Shown here piece after piece: positions 16,428 to 26,314 of a stretch of 64,000 nt of DNA. The DNA lies in the NCBI GenBank assembly GCA_038235275.1, contig JBBSUC010000001.1, positions 124,001 to 188,000 of the forward strand. Reading direction: 5' to 3'. The stretch is from Persicitalea sp038235275 (lineage in GTDB: Bacteria > Bacteroidota > Bacteroidia > Cytophagales > Spirosomataceae). Every line of letters starts with the position of its first letter. Within the stretch, counting starts at the first letter, position 1. The notes beneath the pieces were generated by a model. It worked only from the letters and a program-made list of their open reading frames with translations, did not search any database and had not been told where the DNA came from. The translations under genes and the position numbers were made by a program.

Positions 16428-18821
16428 ATGCTAAAAAATCACTTCAAAATCGCCTGGCGGAATTTGCTAAAAAACGGCCTATTCTCAACGCTGAATTTGC
16501 TTGGCCTGTCGATCGGGGTCGCTATTTTTCTTTATCTGTTTCTTTACTCCAGAGAGGAATTGTCTTTTGACAAATACAATCAACACGCCGAAGATATTTA
16601 CCGTGTCGGGCTAACGGCGACCTTTGGGGGTGAGAGCGACGAGTGGGCATCGGTGCCGAACAACATCGGCCCAGACATGGCAGCAGAAATTCCCGAAATC
16701 AAGGCCTACGCCCGGCTGTTGTACCACAATTTTGGCAAAACGGGTTTCGTGAGCAGCGGGCAAGACAAATTCGCCGAGCGGAAAGTCTATTGGTCAGATC
16801 CCGGCCTTTTCGATATTTTCGACCTGCCGCTGGTATACGGCAATCCCAAAACCGCCCTCGACGGCCCGAACAAGATTATGCTCAGCCAAAGCACGGCCCG
16901 TAAGTACTTCGGCGACGCCGACCCCGTGGGCAAAATTCTTAACCTGGATCACGATTACGACGTGACGGTAAGCGCGGTGTACCAGGATTTGCCGCAAAAC
17001 TCTACCCTCGATCCCGATCTTATCGGTTCCTTCTCGACCGTCAAGTGGGCCAACGAAGGCCAGCACTGGAGCAACGCCAGCTACGAGACTTACTTCCTGC
17101 TGATGCCGAATGCCTCGATGCGTACCGTGGAGACCAAAATCAACGCTGTACTTGACAAAAACGTGGAAAAGGAAAACCAGTGGTTTCGTTTCTGGTTGCA
17201 GCCTTTGGTGGATGTTCACCTGCATTCTACCAATATTAACAGTTCCAGCACGACGCGTATCGGCGACATTCAGCAAGTCAATATCCTCATCGCCCTGGCG
17301 CTGGGCATTCTGCTCATTGCCTGCATCAACTACATGAATCTGGCTACGGCGCAGTCGCAGAAGCGGCGGAAGGAGGTGGGCATCAACAAAGTGGTCGGGG
17401 CCACGCAATCCACGCTGGTCGCGCGGTTTTACGTGGAGGCATTCATCATGGTTACGGCGGCGGTGCTGTTGGGTTTTGCGGTGTTATTCGGGCTTTTACC
17501 CGTGTTCAACTCCATTGCGGAGAAGGAAATTAGCTTTGGCAGTCTATTCAGCGTTCCGGTGTTGGCGAGTGTAGGCACGGCCATTGTGGGACTTTCGCTG
17601 GTAGCGGGTTCGTACCCGGCCCTCATGTTATCATCGTTTTCACCGCTGAGCTTGTTCGGGCGGGGGGCGCATAACAGCCTTTCCGCCACTTGGGTGCGCA
17701 AAGGGCTGGTCGTGGCGCAGTTTGCGGCATCTATTATTCTAATGATTGCCACCTTTATTTTTTATCGGCAATTGCAATTTGTGCAGGAAAATAACCTGGG
17801 GTATAACGCCGAACAGGTCGTAGCTATCTCGACCCAGGGTGCCGAGAACGTGGAGCAAATCAATAGCCTCATGAACACCTACAAAGGGATGAGTTTCGTC
17901 AGTGACGTAGCGCGGGCGCAGTCGTATCCCGGCGCGGGGGCCAGTGGCCGAACCTTGTCCAAAGATGGCCAAAGCGAAGAGGGCATTTCCCTGCAAACCA
18001 ACCGCGCCACACCGGAAATTTTAGAAACGCTGGGCATCAAACTCTTGGCGGGTAAGACCTTAGCCGAAAACACCTCCGCTGAGGACACGACAGTCCAACT
18101 GGTTGTCAACAAAACCGCCGTAGATTTCCTGGGTTTGGCACCCGAAGCAGCCATTGGCAAAATCGCTTATAATTCCTTTGGCCGCGACCGTGCTACCATC
18201 GTAGGGGTCATGGAGGATTTTCACTTCGACACCTTCCGCAAGCCCATCGGGGCTTACGCCTTTCACAATAGTAATTCGGAGGGGAGAAGCAACTTGCTCG
18301 TTCGAATCAAGGGTGGAAAATTAGCGGATAACATGGCGACGCTGGAAAGCAGTTTCAAAAAATCAATTCCTGACTCGGCCTTCGACTTCAAGTTTTTGGA
18401 CGATGTGGTGGCCAAACTCTACGCCACCGAACAACGTACCGCGCGGTTGGTACTTTTCTTTTCGATCACGGCCATTCTGATTGCCTGTCTGGGATTGTTC
18501 GGCCTGGCAGCCTTCACCGCCGAGCAGCGCACCAAGGAAATCGGCGTTCGCAAAGTGTTGGGAGCCAGCGTGGCGAGCATCACGGCGCTTCTTTCCAAAG
18601 ACTTCCTGAAACTGGTATTGGTGGCTCTGGTCCTCGCCGCGCCCGTGGCCTGGTACTTCCTCGACGGCTGGCTGCAAAGCTACGCCTACCACATCGATAT
18701 GCCCTGGTGGATTTTCGGCGTAGCGGGACTGTTGGCCATAATCGTAGCTTTCTTGACAGTAAGCTATCAGTCGATCAAGGCGGCGGTAGTAAATCCGGTG
18801 AAGAGTCTTCGGTCAGAGTAA
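16428..18821 (+). CDS. FtsX/MacB-type ABC transporter permease
   Basis: A 797-residue paralogue of the permease at 13672-16101 with the same domain order: MLKNHFKIAWRNLLKNG start, first helix about 20-40, periplasmic MacB_PCD domain, three central helices after RRKEVGINKVVGAT, a second periplasmic domain, and the C-terminal block after EQRTKEIGVRKVLGASV, ending NPVKSLRSE like its neighbour. ATG 16428 is preferred over TTG 16407 because the protein then begins with the family's usual MLKN. No ATPase partner nearby. A decayed third copy follows after 15 nt, showing local duplication of this family. Confidence 0.9.
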   Translation: MLKNHFKIAWRNLLKNGLFSTLNLLGLSIGVAIFLYLFLYSREELSFDKYNQHAEDIYRVGLTATFGGESDEWASVPNNIGPDMAAEIPEIKAYARLLYHNFGKTGFVSSGQDKFAERKVYWSDPGLFDIFDLPLVYGNPKTALDGPNKIMLSQSTARKYFGDADPVGKILNLDHDYDVTVSAVYQDLPQNSTLDPDLIGSFSTVKWANEGQHWSNASYETYFLLMPNASMRTVETKINAVLDKNVEKENQWFRFWLQPLVDVHLHSTNINSSSTTRIGDIQQVNILIALALGILLIACINYMNLATAQSQKRRKEVGINKVVGATQSTLVARFYVEAFIMVTAAVLLGFAVLFGLLPVFNSIAEKEISFGSLFSVPVLASVGTAIVGLSLVAGSYPALMLSSFSPLSLFGRGAHNSLSATWVRKGLVVAQFAASIILMIATFIFYRQLQFVQENNLGYNAEQVVAISTQGAENVEQINSLMNTYKGMSFVSDVARAQSYPGAGASGRTLSKDGQSEEGISLQTNRATPEILETLGIKLLAGKTLAENTSAEDTTVQLVVNKTAVDFLGLAPEAAIGKIAYNSFGRDRATIVGVMEDFHFDTFRKPIGAYAFHNSNSEGRSNLLVRIKGGKLADNMATLESSFKKSIPDSAFDFKFLDDVVAKLYATEQRTARLVLFFSITAILIACLGLFGLAAFTAEQRTKEIGVRKVLGASVASITALLSKDFLKLVLVALVLAAPVAWYFLDGWLQSYAYHIDMPWWIFGVAGLLAIIVAFLTVSYQSIKAAVVNPVKSLRSE

Positions 18822-18836
18822 GCAGGAAACGTGCCC

Positions 18837-20213
18837 ATGCTAAAAAACTACCTCCTCCTCGCCTACCGCAACCTCGTTGCCAACAAGCTGACTTCATTCA
18901 TCAACATCGTTGGCCTATCCATCTCGGTGGCCAGTGCCATTGCCGTTTTCCTCATTCTCAGGAATTTCTGGACGCTTGATGATTTTCACGCCAACGGCGA
19001 TCGAATTTTTATGGTGGAGTACACCACCGAAACCGATGGCGAAACGCTGACGTTCGGCGATGCCCCCGCGCCCATCGCCGCTGCGCTATGGCAATTCGGC
19101 CCTACTACGCGATCCGAATGCACTGGTGCTGAGCCACGACATGGCCGAAAAATACTTTCCCGACCAAAATCCCGTTGGGCAGCCATTTGCGGTGATTGGT
19201 AGCAACAAGGAAGGGCAGCAATACGTCGTGCAGGGCCGAGCCATTTCCCAACAATGTCGGCTTCGTATTCGACTTGCAGATGGGCTACCATTCCACCCAC
19301 GTCGCCCTTAAAAACCAGGACTGGACGACCCACCTCAGCGGAATTTTTGTAGAGATGCGCGACCCGCAGGATGCGAAAAAACTAGCCGGACAAATGGGCC
19401 GTTATGTCGATCGCTACAACGCCAACAACTGCGAGCAGCCCATCCAGGGCGTCGTTATCACGAGCGCGGGCAGCCAGTGGAAACAACTCGATTGGGGCTA
19501 CGATCCCAGCCAAACCCTGGTATTACGCCTGACGGATAGCACTTAATACACCATCATCAAAGATCAACTGGCCGAAAACCCTTCTGTCCCGACGGTGGGC
19601 GGAAGTGAAGACCACGTGGGCGAGTCACAGGCCCGGGAGCTTGTGTACGTCGGTGAGCGCGAGCAGCGGGTCGTTCGCTACAATGTAGGGGCCAATTACG
19701 CGCAGTCGATGGGACTGCAAGCGGCGGCGGGGCGTTTTTTTGCGGCAAATCGTGAAGTAGAAAATGCGCAGTTGGTGGTGGTCAACGAAACCTTTGTGAA
19801 GCACCAAATCTGGCAAGGCGATGCGCTTGGGCAAACGGTTCGGGTGGGCCAAAAACTATACACAGTGATGGGCGTGGTGCGGGACTTCAAACTACTCGGC
19901 TCCGGCGCGGCGCGTGAAGAAAGTAAGCGTGCGGAAAGTGTTGGGAGCATCGGTGGCGAGCATCATTCTGCTGGTCAATAGCCGATTCCTCTTTTCGCTG
20001 CTTGTTGCGGGAAGCATTGCCAATCTCCTCGCCTTTGCGGGCATCCGACTGGTTTTGCAGCAAACGCAGGAATTCACGGGTTCCTTCCAACCTGGTGTGC
20101 TACCTTTTTTGGCCGCTAATATGATCGTTCTTATTACAGCGGCCCTGGCGGTCGGCATTCAAAGCTGGAAAGTAGCAAATGTGCAGTTGGCGGAAGTGCT
20201 GCGGTGGGAATAA
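18837..20213 (+). pseudogene. Decayed FtsX/MacB-type permease
   Basis: Pieces of one permease are spread over all three frames. 18837-19080 gives the normal start and first helix (MLKNYLLLAYRNLVANKL). The sense then moves to another frame (NALVLSHDMAEKYFPDQNPVGQ, about 19108-19175), then to a third (NNVGFVFDLQMGYHSTHV, about 19248), with an in-frame TAA at 19544-19546, and finally to the C-terminal block (VSVRKVLGASVASI) from about 19920 to 20213. The total is under 1.4 kb against about 2.4 kb for the two intact neighbours, so the central helices and much of the second periplasmic domain are deleted. Several separate lesions rule out a simple sequencing error. Confidence 0.85.
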
Positions 20214-20247
20214 AAGGGGCACAAAGGCACAATGACAAATAATAAAA

Positions 20248-20281
20248 CCCGCTGGACTTACTGTCCAACGGGCTATTTTTT
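20248..20281. terminator. Hairpin terminator
   Basis: CCCGCTGGAC and GTCCAACGGG pair around TTACT with one C/A mismatch, followed by CTATTTTTT on the plus strand. It would end the permease transcript; the A-rich left flank may let it also serve the minus-strand gene ending at 20342. Confidence 0.7.
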
Positions 20282-20341
20282 AAAAAACGCGATAATTTAT
20301 GCACACCCAAAGCCGACTGCCGATAGCTGACAGCCGATAGG

Positions 20342-21376
20342 CTATTTCACTTTCCCGAAGTCATTCGCCAATTTGTCCATCTCGGCGTCGGTGAGATGGT
20401 GCGAAGCGACGACCAGGCGGTAGCGGAGGGTCATAGATTTTCCCTTGGACAATTTTTGATTGCGGGTTTCCTTGCCGCCTGAATACTCTTTATCGCCCAT
20501 GGGGTTGACAGCAAACAAACCGTAGCCCCGTGCGTGCCAGTAAGCCGGATAGCCGAGGTTCTGGGGATGATCGAAAATGGCGACGCTGATGTCCTCGTTG
20601 CCGATTTTGCCGCTCAGGTCGTTCCAGGCCGAGCGCTTGGCCCAGACATCGTCGCCCTCGACGCCCTCCTTGTTGTGATAGTTACCCGTCACCCCTTCGT
20701 TGTTGAGGGAGGCTACCTTGGTAGCCACGCCGTTGGCATCGGTGAATACCTCCGCTTTTTTGGAAGGCAGTTCCAGTTGCCGGGCCATTCTCATACCAAA
20801 CATTCCTTCCTTAGAGTCGGTAAAAGTGACGTCCTGCTGCGCGGTCAGTGTAGTGATGCGGTCTATGATGCGCTCATCGCCAACGGCCCGGAAAATGAAG
20901 GTTGTTTTTTCTTTCAGGAAGGTGTCACCATCCTGGCTGACCCAATCGGCCGTTACGTCCAATTCGCCCTTGCCTTTGCCGCTTTTCAAGTTCGTAATGC
21001 CCGTGTGGATGATGTCGCCGTACTTGTTCTTGGTACGATCTACGGCGTTAGAGCTATTCCAAAAATCGTAGCCATTCACATCGCCGTGATTAAACCAAAC
21101 CCCCACGTGGTGTGGGTGGTCCACCCGCTCGCCGGGACGCGGGTCCATCGGCCAGCCGCGCGTCACGAGGGTGCCCTCCGCCGTCCGCACGGGGTACAGA
21201 ACAGGCTTCTTCAAGGTTTCAAGTCCCGGATAAATGTAAGACGTAAACGGCTTCCCGTCCACGCTCACCTCCACCCTCCGCTCCGCTCCATTGTTCATTA
21301 ATTCCACCTCCTGGGCAAAAGAAACGCCCGAATAGAGGATGGTAGCCCCTATTAATAAAAATGATCTTTTCGACAT
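20342..21376 (-). CDS. DUF6807 (PmoA-like) exported protein
   Basis: A 344-residue protein with a Sec signal peptide ending SFAQ (about residue 22). The body matches the DUF6807 or PmoA-like family common in Bacteroidota and Planctomycetes: a jelly-roll-like start (VELMNNGAERRVEVSVDGKPFTSYIYPG), the histidine-rich DHPHHVGVWFNHGDVNG near residues 85-101, and a later FDHPQNLGYPAYWHARGYGLFAVNPMG. Despite the database name, it has no link to methane oxygenation. It is the last gene of the minus-strand set with the DUF1080 protein and the Gfo/Idh/MocA oxidoreductase, 85 nt after the latter, which points to periplasmic sugar-derivative metabolism. Enzymatic role not known to me. Confidence 0.8.
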   Translation of the reverse strand: MSKRSFLLIGATILYSGVSFAQEVELMNNGAERRVEVSVDGKPFTSYIYPGLETLKKPVLYPVRTAEGTLVTRGWPMDPRPGERVDHPHHVGVWFNHGDVNGYDFWNSSNAVDRTKNKYGDIIHTGITNLKSGKGKGELDVTADWVSQDGDTFLKEKTTFIFRAVGDERIIDRITTLTAQQDVTFTDSKEGMFGMRMARQLELPSKKAEVFTDANGVATKVASLNNEGVTGNYHNKEGVEGDDVWAKRSAWNDLSGKIGNEDISVAIFDHPQNLGYPAYWHARGYGLFAVNPMGDKEYSGGKETRNQKLSKGKSMTLRYRLVVASHHLTDAEMDKLANDFGKVK

Positions 21377-21461
21377 TATTTTGTTTGTTTAAAATAATAG
21401 GCACAAAGCGATTTTTTTCACTTTGTGCCTTTGATACTTTGGAACTTTGTTATTCAAAAAA

Positions 21462-22805
21462 CTAGCTTACCACAATATCGCTCTTCTTCTCGTCCCAGGT
21501 CACGCGCTTGCCCGTGTGCAGGGCCTGCGTCGCCATAATGTTAGCCACGGCGTGATTGAATCCCGCGCGCGCCGGGGCGTTGGGCTGCTTACGGCTGCGG
21601 ACGCACTCCATCCAGTTGAGCATGTGCAGCGATGTCATGGGATCGGCTCCGGTGTTGGCCCCCGTTTCCATCTTGGCGACTTCGCCGAGTTTCATCTTGG
21701 GCAACAGATTAGGCTTCATGCCCATCGCCTTAGCGGGACCAGCCTGCAGGCCCCCTTCGGGGGAAATCTCGTTGGTATCCAGGTTAATCATGCCCGCGTT
21801 GGAGTAGTAGTACTCTTTCACGTCGCCCGCCGCCTGGTGCATTCTCGAAGAATAAATCACCTGGAAAGCTTTGCTGGGATCGTCGAAAGGCCCGTACTCG
21901 AACACCGCCGAGAAAGTGTCGGCGTTCACCCGACCATCCTTCCAGACATATACGCCGCCGTTGGCCGAAACCGAGCGCGGCGCATTGAGCCCCGAGAACC
22001 AGTGAACGGTGTCAATTTGGTGCGACATCCACTGACCGGGAATGCCCGAAGAGTAAGGGTAGAAAAGCCGGAATTCTAAATAATAGCGCGGATTCCAGGC
22101 CACTTTGGGGCGATTCATCAGAAAGCGGTCCCAGTCGGTGTCTTCTTTGCGGATTTCCTTCGTCAGTTCGGGTAAGCGCCAGCGGCCGGGCTGGTTGACG
22201 TTCCAGGTCATCTCGACCATGGAAATGGGGCCGAATTCGCCGGAATTGATGAATTTATTGGCCGCGTGGTAGTTTGGGGCCGAACGCCGTTGCGAACCTA
22301 CCTGCAGGATTTGCTTGGAGCCTTCGGTCGTCTTCAGGCATAGCTTGGCGTCTTCCAGCGATTCAGCGAAGGGTTTTTCCATGTACACGTCCCGCCCCGA
22401 CTTGACAGCCGCCACCGCGTGGAGCGCGTGCTGGAAGTCAGCGGTGCTGATGATGACCGCGTCCACATCTTTACGATCCAGAAGTTCATCGTTGTTGCGG
22501 CATTGCACAAAATCACTGGCTGCCGAAGGTTTGCCCTTGAAGTAGGCCGCCGCCTCATCGCGACGACGGTTCCAGATGTCGGACACCCCCATGAACTCGA
22601 AATTCATGGCTTTGGAGTGATCGCCAAAACTAGGGGCCAGTGAAGACCGGAAGCGCTGAGAAAAGCCAATGATCCCCACCCGGACGCGGTCATTCGCGCC
22701 GATGATTTTGTTGTAGCTCTTGGCACTGAACGCATTGGAACCCACAGCGGCGACGCCTACCGTGGCCAGGGAAGCCTTTTTTATAAAATCTCTTCTGTTA
22801 TCCAT
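21462..22805 (-). CDS. Gfo/Idh/MocA family oxidoreductase, exported
   Basis: A 447-residue NAD(P)-dependent sugar oxidoreductase family member. It opens with a Tat-like signal (MDNRRDFIKKASLATVGVAAVGSNAFS, though the pair is NRR-D rather than perfect RR-F), then a Rossmann strand VRVGIIGFSQRFR, the family motif DVYMEKPFAESLEDA (EKP, cofactor and substrate site), and the C-terminal barrel. In Bacteroidota such exported enzymes act in the periplasm with tightly bound cofactor, oxidising or reducing glycosides at C3. Its place between the DUF1080 and DUF6807 genes fits 3-keto-glycoside chemistry. That pathway assignment is inference from context and known families. Confidence 0.88.
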   Translation of the reverse strand: MDNRRDFIKKASLATVGVAAVGSNAFSAKSYNKIIGANDRVRVGIIGFSQRFRSSLAPSFGDHSKAMNFEFMGVSDIWNRRRDEAAAYFKGKPSAASDFVQCRNNDELLDRKDVDAVIISTADFQHALHAVAAVKSGRDVYMEKPFAESLEDAKLCLKTTEGSKQILQVGSQRRSAPNYHAANKFINSGEFGPISMVEMTWNVNQPGRWRLPELTKEIRKEDTDWDRFLMNRPKVAWNPRYYLEFRLFYPYSSGIPGQWMSHQIDTVHWFSGLNAPRSVSANGGVYVWKDGRVNADTFSAVFEYGPFDDPSKAFQVIYSSRMHQAAGDVKEYYYSNAGMINLDTNEISPEGGLQAGPAKAMGMKPNLLPKMKLGEVAKMETGANTGADPMTSLHMLNWMECVRSRKQPNAPARAGFNHAVANIMATQALHTGKRVTWDEKKSDIVVS

Positions 22806-22956
22806 GTTATTAGATTAAAAGGTTAATGGTTAAGGGTTAAAGGTTCGTGAAGGCATTTTGGTTTACAAGATGGCGAAGAACTTCGTTTAACCTTTTTACC
22901 CTTGACCGCCTCGGGGCGCCCCGTTTTAACCCCCTTAAATAGATTTCAATAAAGAA

Positions 22957-24330
22957 CTACCGCAACTCCTTCACTTTCAAACTCCGGAACGATACGTTGT
23001 TGCCGTGGTCTTGCAGGAGAAGGTTGCCTTTTTCAGCTAAGCCAAAGTCTTTGTGATCCTTGTACTTCGAGCGGGCCACCAAGGCGCGGTAGATGGGGCC
23101 ACCGCGCTGGTATTCCAGCACCAATTGACCATTCAGGAAATGCTGCACTTTACCGTCGGGATGTACGACGAGACGACCGCTGTTCCACTCGCCAATTTTC
23201 TTGATCGAGTTGCCGGGCTTTTCCGACGGAATCAAATCGTAGAGTGAGGCCAGCGTCCGGTTGCCGACTACGCCCAGTTTGGCGTCGGGATGTTTTTCGT
23301 CGTCCAGCACCTGGTATTCCAGCCCGAGGCCGGACTTGCCTTTGGAATCCAGATCTTCGTTGACAAAGTACTTCACGCCGCTGTTGGCACCTTCGGTGAG
23401 TTTGAACTCGAAGTCGAACTCGAAGCCGGGACCGAACTTGTCGCGGGTCACGAGGTCGTTGCCCGTCTCGGAGCCATCGGACTTGGCAACGCTGATGGTA
23501 CCGTCGTCAAAGCTCCACCGCTTCTGCGGGAAATCAGTGCCGCCGTAGGCCCGCCACTGACCGGCGGACTTGCCATCGTAAAGCAGTTTAAAGCCCTGCG
23601 CCTTTTCCTCGTCCGAGAGCGTGTTGGGAATCATGTTCACCACCCGCACGTCGTTGGGCCAGGGACTCAGTTTGAGGTTATCGGTCTTGATGCGGACGTT
23701 TTTCCACTTCACCTGGGTACCGTCCTGCTCGGGCTTGTTGATGGCGTGAACTTGCAGACTGATGAAGCCCTTGGGCGTCATGTCGTCCAGGAGGTGGGCC
23801 ACCGGAACGCCGTTCAGGAAGGTCTGGATGTGGTTGCCGATGGCCTCGATGCGGTATTTGTTCCACTGGTTGTTTTTGAAAGCCGTCTTGGCCTTCGGAT
23901 TCAGGTCGCCCGGATAAAGCCAGCCGCGCCGGGCCTCGTCGTAAATCCCCGCCGCCCAGCCACGCGGACTGGGGTCAATCTCGACCTGGTAGCCGTGAAC
24001 GCGGCCATTCATGTAGTCGGGCGTGGACTCGCTGCGGATCTGGATGCCGGAGTTCAGCTTGTCGTCCACCATGACTTCCAGTTCCAGGATAAAGTCGCCG
24101 TAATCCTTTTCGGTCGTTAGGAACGAGTTAGGCGTGTTGGGCGTGGAAGTGCCGACAATGGCCCCGTCTTTCACCTCGTACTTGGCCTTGCCATTCAGTT
24201 GCTTGAAGCCGCTGAGGTCTTTGCCGTTGAAAAGGTTCTGCCAGCCGTCCTTAGAGGTGGTTTGGGCTTGGGAATTTTGGATAAAACAGCCCGTTGCAAG
24301 GGCTGCGAGTAGCAAAAGCGTTTTTCTCAT
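22957..24330 (-). CDS. DUF1080 (3-keto-disaccharide hydrolase-type) protein, two domains
   Basis: A 457-residue exported protein; ATG 24330 gives a Sec signal peptide (MRKTLLLLAALATGCFIQNSQAQ), so the longer frame to 24369 is not needed. Two DUF1080 concanavalin-like domains are in tandem: the first begins WQNLFNGKDLSGFKQL, the second FKLLYDGKSAGQWRAYG. Each has the strand DFILELEVMVD/FEFDFEFKL and the later KVQHFLNGQLVLEY-type segment. DUF1080 proteins include hydrolases of 3-keto-glycosides. With the neighbouring oxidoreductase this fits a route in which C3 of a glycoside is oxidised and the bond then cleaved. A hairpin terminator separates it from the SusD gene upstream, so it may have its own promoter. 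Confidence 0.85.
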   Translation of the reverse strand: MRKTLLLLAALATGCFIQNSQAQTTSKDGWQNLFNGKDLSGFKQLNGKAKYEVKDGAIVGTSTPNTPNSFLTTEKDYGDFILELEVMVDDKLNSGIQIRSESTPDYMNGRVHGYQVEIDPSPRGWAAGIYDEARRGWLYPGDLNPKAKTAFKNNQWNKYRIEAIGNHIQTFLNGVPVAHLLDDMTPKGFISLQVHAINKPEQDGTQVKWKNVRIKTDNLKLSPWPNDVRVVNMIPNTLSDEEKAQGFKLLYDGKSAGQWRAYGGTDFPQKRWSFDDGTISVAKSDGSETGNDLVTRDKFGPGFEFDFEFKLTEGANSGVKYFVNEDLDSKGKSGLGLEYQVLDDEKHPDAKLGVVGNRTLASLYDLIPSEKPGNSIKKIGEWNSGRLVVHPDGKVQHFLNGQLVLEYQRGGPIYRALVARSKYKDHKDFGLAEKGNLLLQDHGNNVSFRSLKVKELR

Positions 24331-24505
24331 TCTATTTTTTTGGTCACAGAGTTTTACGGAGTTAGGCACAGAGCGGGACGCCGCCCGGTTTCTCTGAGTT
24401 ATAAACGACCGCAGATTGGGGATATTCCCTTCTGCTACTAAAACGACGTTCCGTGCCTTTTACCCTGACAAAAGGAAAGGCCAAAGTTTTTTTACTACTA
24501 AAAAA

Positions 24506-24540
24506 AAAGAAAAGCCCCCAATGCGAGAGCTTTCCTTTTC
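24506..24540 (-). terminator. Hairpin terminator after the minus-strand susD
   Basis: On the minus strand AAAAGGAAAGC pairs with GCTTTTCTTTT (10 of 11) and is followed by a run of Ts. It lies 75 nt after the SusD stop, so the SusC/SusD transcript probably ends or is attenuated here before the DUF1080 gene. Confidence 0.7.
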
Positions 24541-24615
24541 AATTTTGAATGATAGAATGAGTGAATGATAGAATATTGCTTTCGCCTGCTTACGGCCATT
24601 CTATCATTCAAAATT
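24541..24615. repeat. Perfect 19-bp inverted repeat at the end of susD
   Basis: AATTTTGAATGATAGAATG (24541-24559) is the exact reverse complement of 24597-24615, with a 37-nt spacer that carries a further direct copy of GAATGATAGAAT. The right arm overlaps the SusD stop codon. It sits next to the hairpin at 24506-24540; together they may stabilise the 3' end of the susCD message. Confidence 0.85.
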
Positions 24616-26281
24616 AATAACCAGGATTCTGCGGGAATGCCGCTTCACCGCCTTCCACCCGGTCCAACTGGTTCTGAGGAATCGGACGCAGCAAGTGCTT
24701 GGTTCCAATGTTGGGCGCCGCCTGGGGATTGTACATTTTCACCCGCTCTATTAGGATGCCCCAACGCTTCAGATCGAACCAGCGCTGCATTTCTCCGTAT
24801 AGCTCACGGGCTCTTTCTTCGTAGATCAACTCCATTTTCATGTCCGCTTCGGTCACTTCCATCGCTTTTTCCATACCAGGCCAGGCGGCGCGGCGGCGCA
24901 CGGCGTTGATCGCTGCCACGGCACCAGCTTTATCACCCGTGTTGAGCAGGGCTTCGCTCAAAATCAGATAGGTGTCGGCCAGGCGGTAGTTGAAGTAGTC
25001 ACGAGTACCCTCGAACTGGGTGCGGTCGGCACGGGAACCGTCGATGTGCTTGCGCAGGGCCGGGAACACCCGCTCCGAATAAGCACTTGGTACCAGCACC
25101 TGATAAGGCTTTTTGGCCCGCTCGGCCACGGGAACTTCGTAGCCCGGATCGTAGATAGCTGTATCGCCCAGCGCAAAGGTCACCGTTGCCTTCGACTTGT
25201 CGAACGTAGTGTTATAGGTACCGGGCTTGTTGGAATAGTACACATCCTTAAAAGTCTTGTAATAGCGACTGTCGGTCGTGCGATTGGCCAGGGCGAAAAT
25301 CTTATTGAGCGTGTAATCCGTAGGACGGAATCGCTTGAAGGGGCGTCCGTTTTTGGTATCACGCTGCATTCCTGGCAGCACGTCGTACTCCATCAAAAAG
25401 AATACGTGGGCGTTGTTGCCGCCGCCATTGGTAAGCGGGCTGCCCGTGAACTGGGTGGCAAAAACGATTTCATCGTTTTTCTCGTTGCCCTCCCGATAAA
25501 TATCGGCAAAGTTGGGCAGTAGTCGGAAGCTATAATTGTTAATCACATTGTTGGCGAATGTGGCGGCTTTGGTGTAATCGTCGGCTGCCTTGGCTTCCGA
25601 GGTGGCTTTGGTCAGATACACATCAGCCAGCATCATTTCACAGACAGCCTTGGTGACCCGTCCGTATTCGGCGGCCTGACCCTTGTTTTCCAAGTCGGGC
25701 AGGGCCTCGTTCAGGTCTTTCAGGATGGCCGCGTACATCTGCGGGATCGTAGCCCGCGTGGCTACCTTCGTGGGGGCTAAGGTTTCCGTAAGGCGCAGGT
25801 CTACGCCGCCATACACGCGGGTGAGAATGTAGTAATAGTGCGCCCGCAGGGCTTTCACTTCGGCAATGCGCTGCTTCTTGACACTCTCGGCCACGCCTGT
25901 CACGTTGGGAGCGCGATCGATGACCGCATTGGCCGCATTGATGCCCACGTAAAGTAAATCCCATACCTCCCGTACGTGCGATACGCGGGAGTCGAAGGAA
26001 CCGTCGTAAGTGTTGATGAACTTGAAACTACCGTCGGCCCCATTGGTGAAAATATCAGTACCGAAAGTCGTAAAGTTGTTCCCCCGCTCGGTGCCGTACC
26101 ACTCGCGCAAAGTCGAGTACACAGCATTGACGCCGTCATTAAAACCGGCAGTCGAATTTAGGTAATTGCTGCCGATGCCAGAGATAACCTCCTCGTCGAG
26201 CACGCTATTGCTACAGGACTGCCCGAAGAGCAGAGCTGCCCCCAAAGCGCCTATTTTTAGAAATTTTGCTTGGAATCTCAT
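24614..26281 (-). CDS. SusD/RagB family outer membrane lipoprotein
   Basis: A 555-residue lipoprotein (lipobox LLFGQSC, Cys about 23). The N-terminal part LNSTAGFNDGVNAVYSTLREW and the TPR-rich helical body are those of RagB/SusD nutrient-binding proteins; the C-terminus (MKMELIYEERARELYGEMQRWFDLKRWG, then HLLRPIPQNQLDRV) is a strong family mark. SusD caps the SusC pore and binds the incoming oligosaccharide. It starts 33 nt after the SusC stop on the same strand. The genes downstream suggest a glycoside ligand, but binding specificity cannot be read from the sequence. Confidence 0.95.
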   Translation of the reverse strand: MRFQAKFLKIGALGAALLFGQSCSNSVLDEEVISGIGSNYLNSTAGFNDGVNAVYSTLREWYGTERGNNFTTFGTDIFTNGADGSFKFINTYDGSFDSRVSHVREVWDLLYVGINAANAVIDRAPNVTGVAESVKKQRIAEVKALRAHYYYILTRVYGGVDLRLTETLAPTKVATRATIPQMYAAILKDLNEALPDLENKGQAAEYGRVTKAVCEMMLADVYLTKATSEAKAADDYTKAATFANNVINNYSFRLLPNFADIYREGNEKNDEIVFATQFTGSPLTNGGGNNAHVFFLMEYDVLPGMQRDTKNGRPFKRFRPTDYTLNKIFALANRTTDSRYYKTFKDVYYSNKPGTYNTTFDKSKATVTFALGDTAIYDPGYEVPVAERAKKPYQVLVPSAYSERVFPALRKHIDGSRADRTQFEGTRDYFNYRLADTYLILSEALLNTGDKAGAVAAINAVRRRAAWPGMEKAMEVTEADMKMELIYEERARELYGEMQRWFDLKRWGILIERVKMYNPQAAPNIGTKHLLRPIPQNQLDRVEGGEAAFPQNPGY

Positions 26282-26314
26282 TTTTATATCTTTTTGATTT
26301 CTTGTATAATCGGT

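Noticed and set aside
20534..21301. 255-residue plus-strand frame opposite the DUF6807 gene
   Set aside because: Shadow of a well-supported gene; composition is typical of antisense codon bias.
22912..22923. CGGGGCGCCCCG palindrome between the DUF1080 and oxidoreductase genes
   Set aside because: Perfect but only 12 nt with no loop or T run; too short to assign a role.
23290..24120. 276-residue plus-strand frame opposite the DUF1080 gene
   Set aside because: Antisense shadow rich in Val/Gly/His; no recognisable domain.
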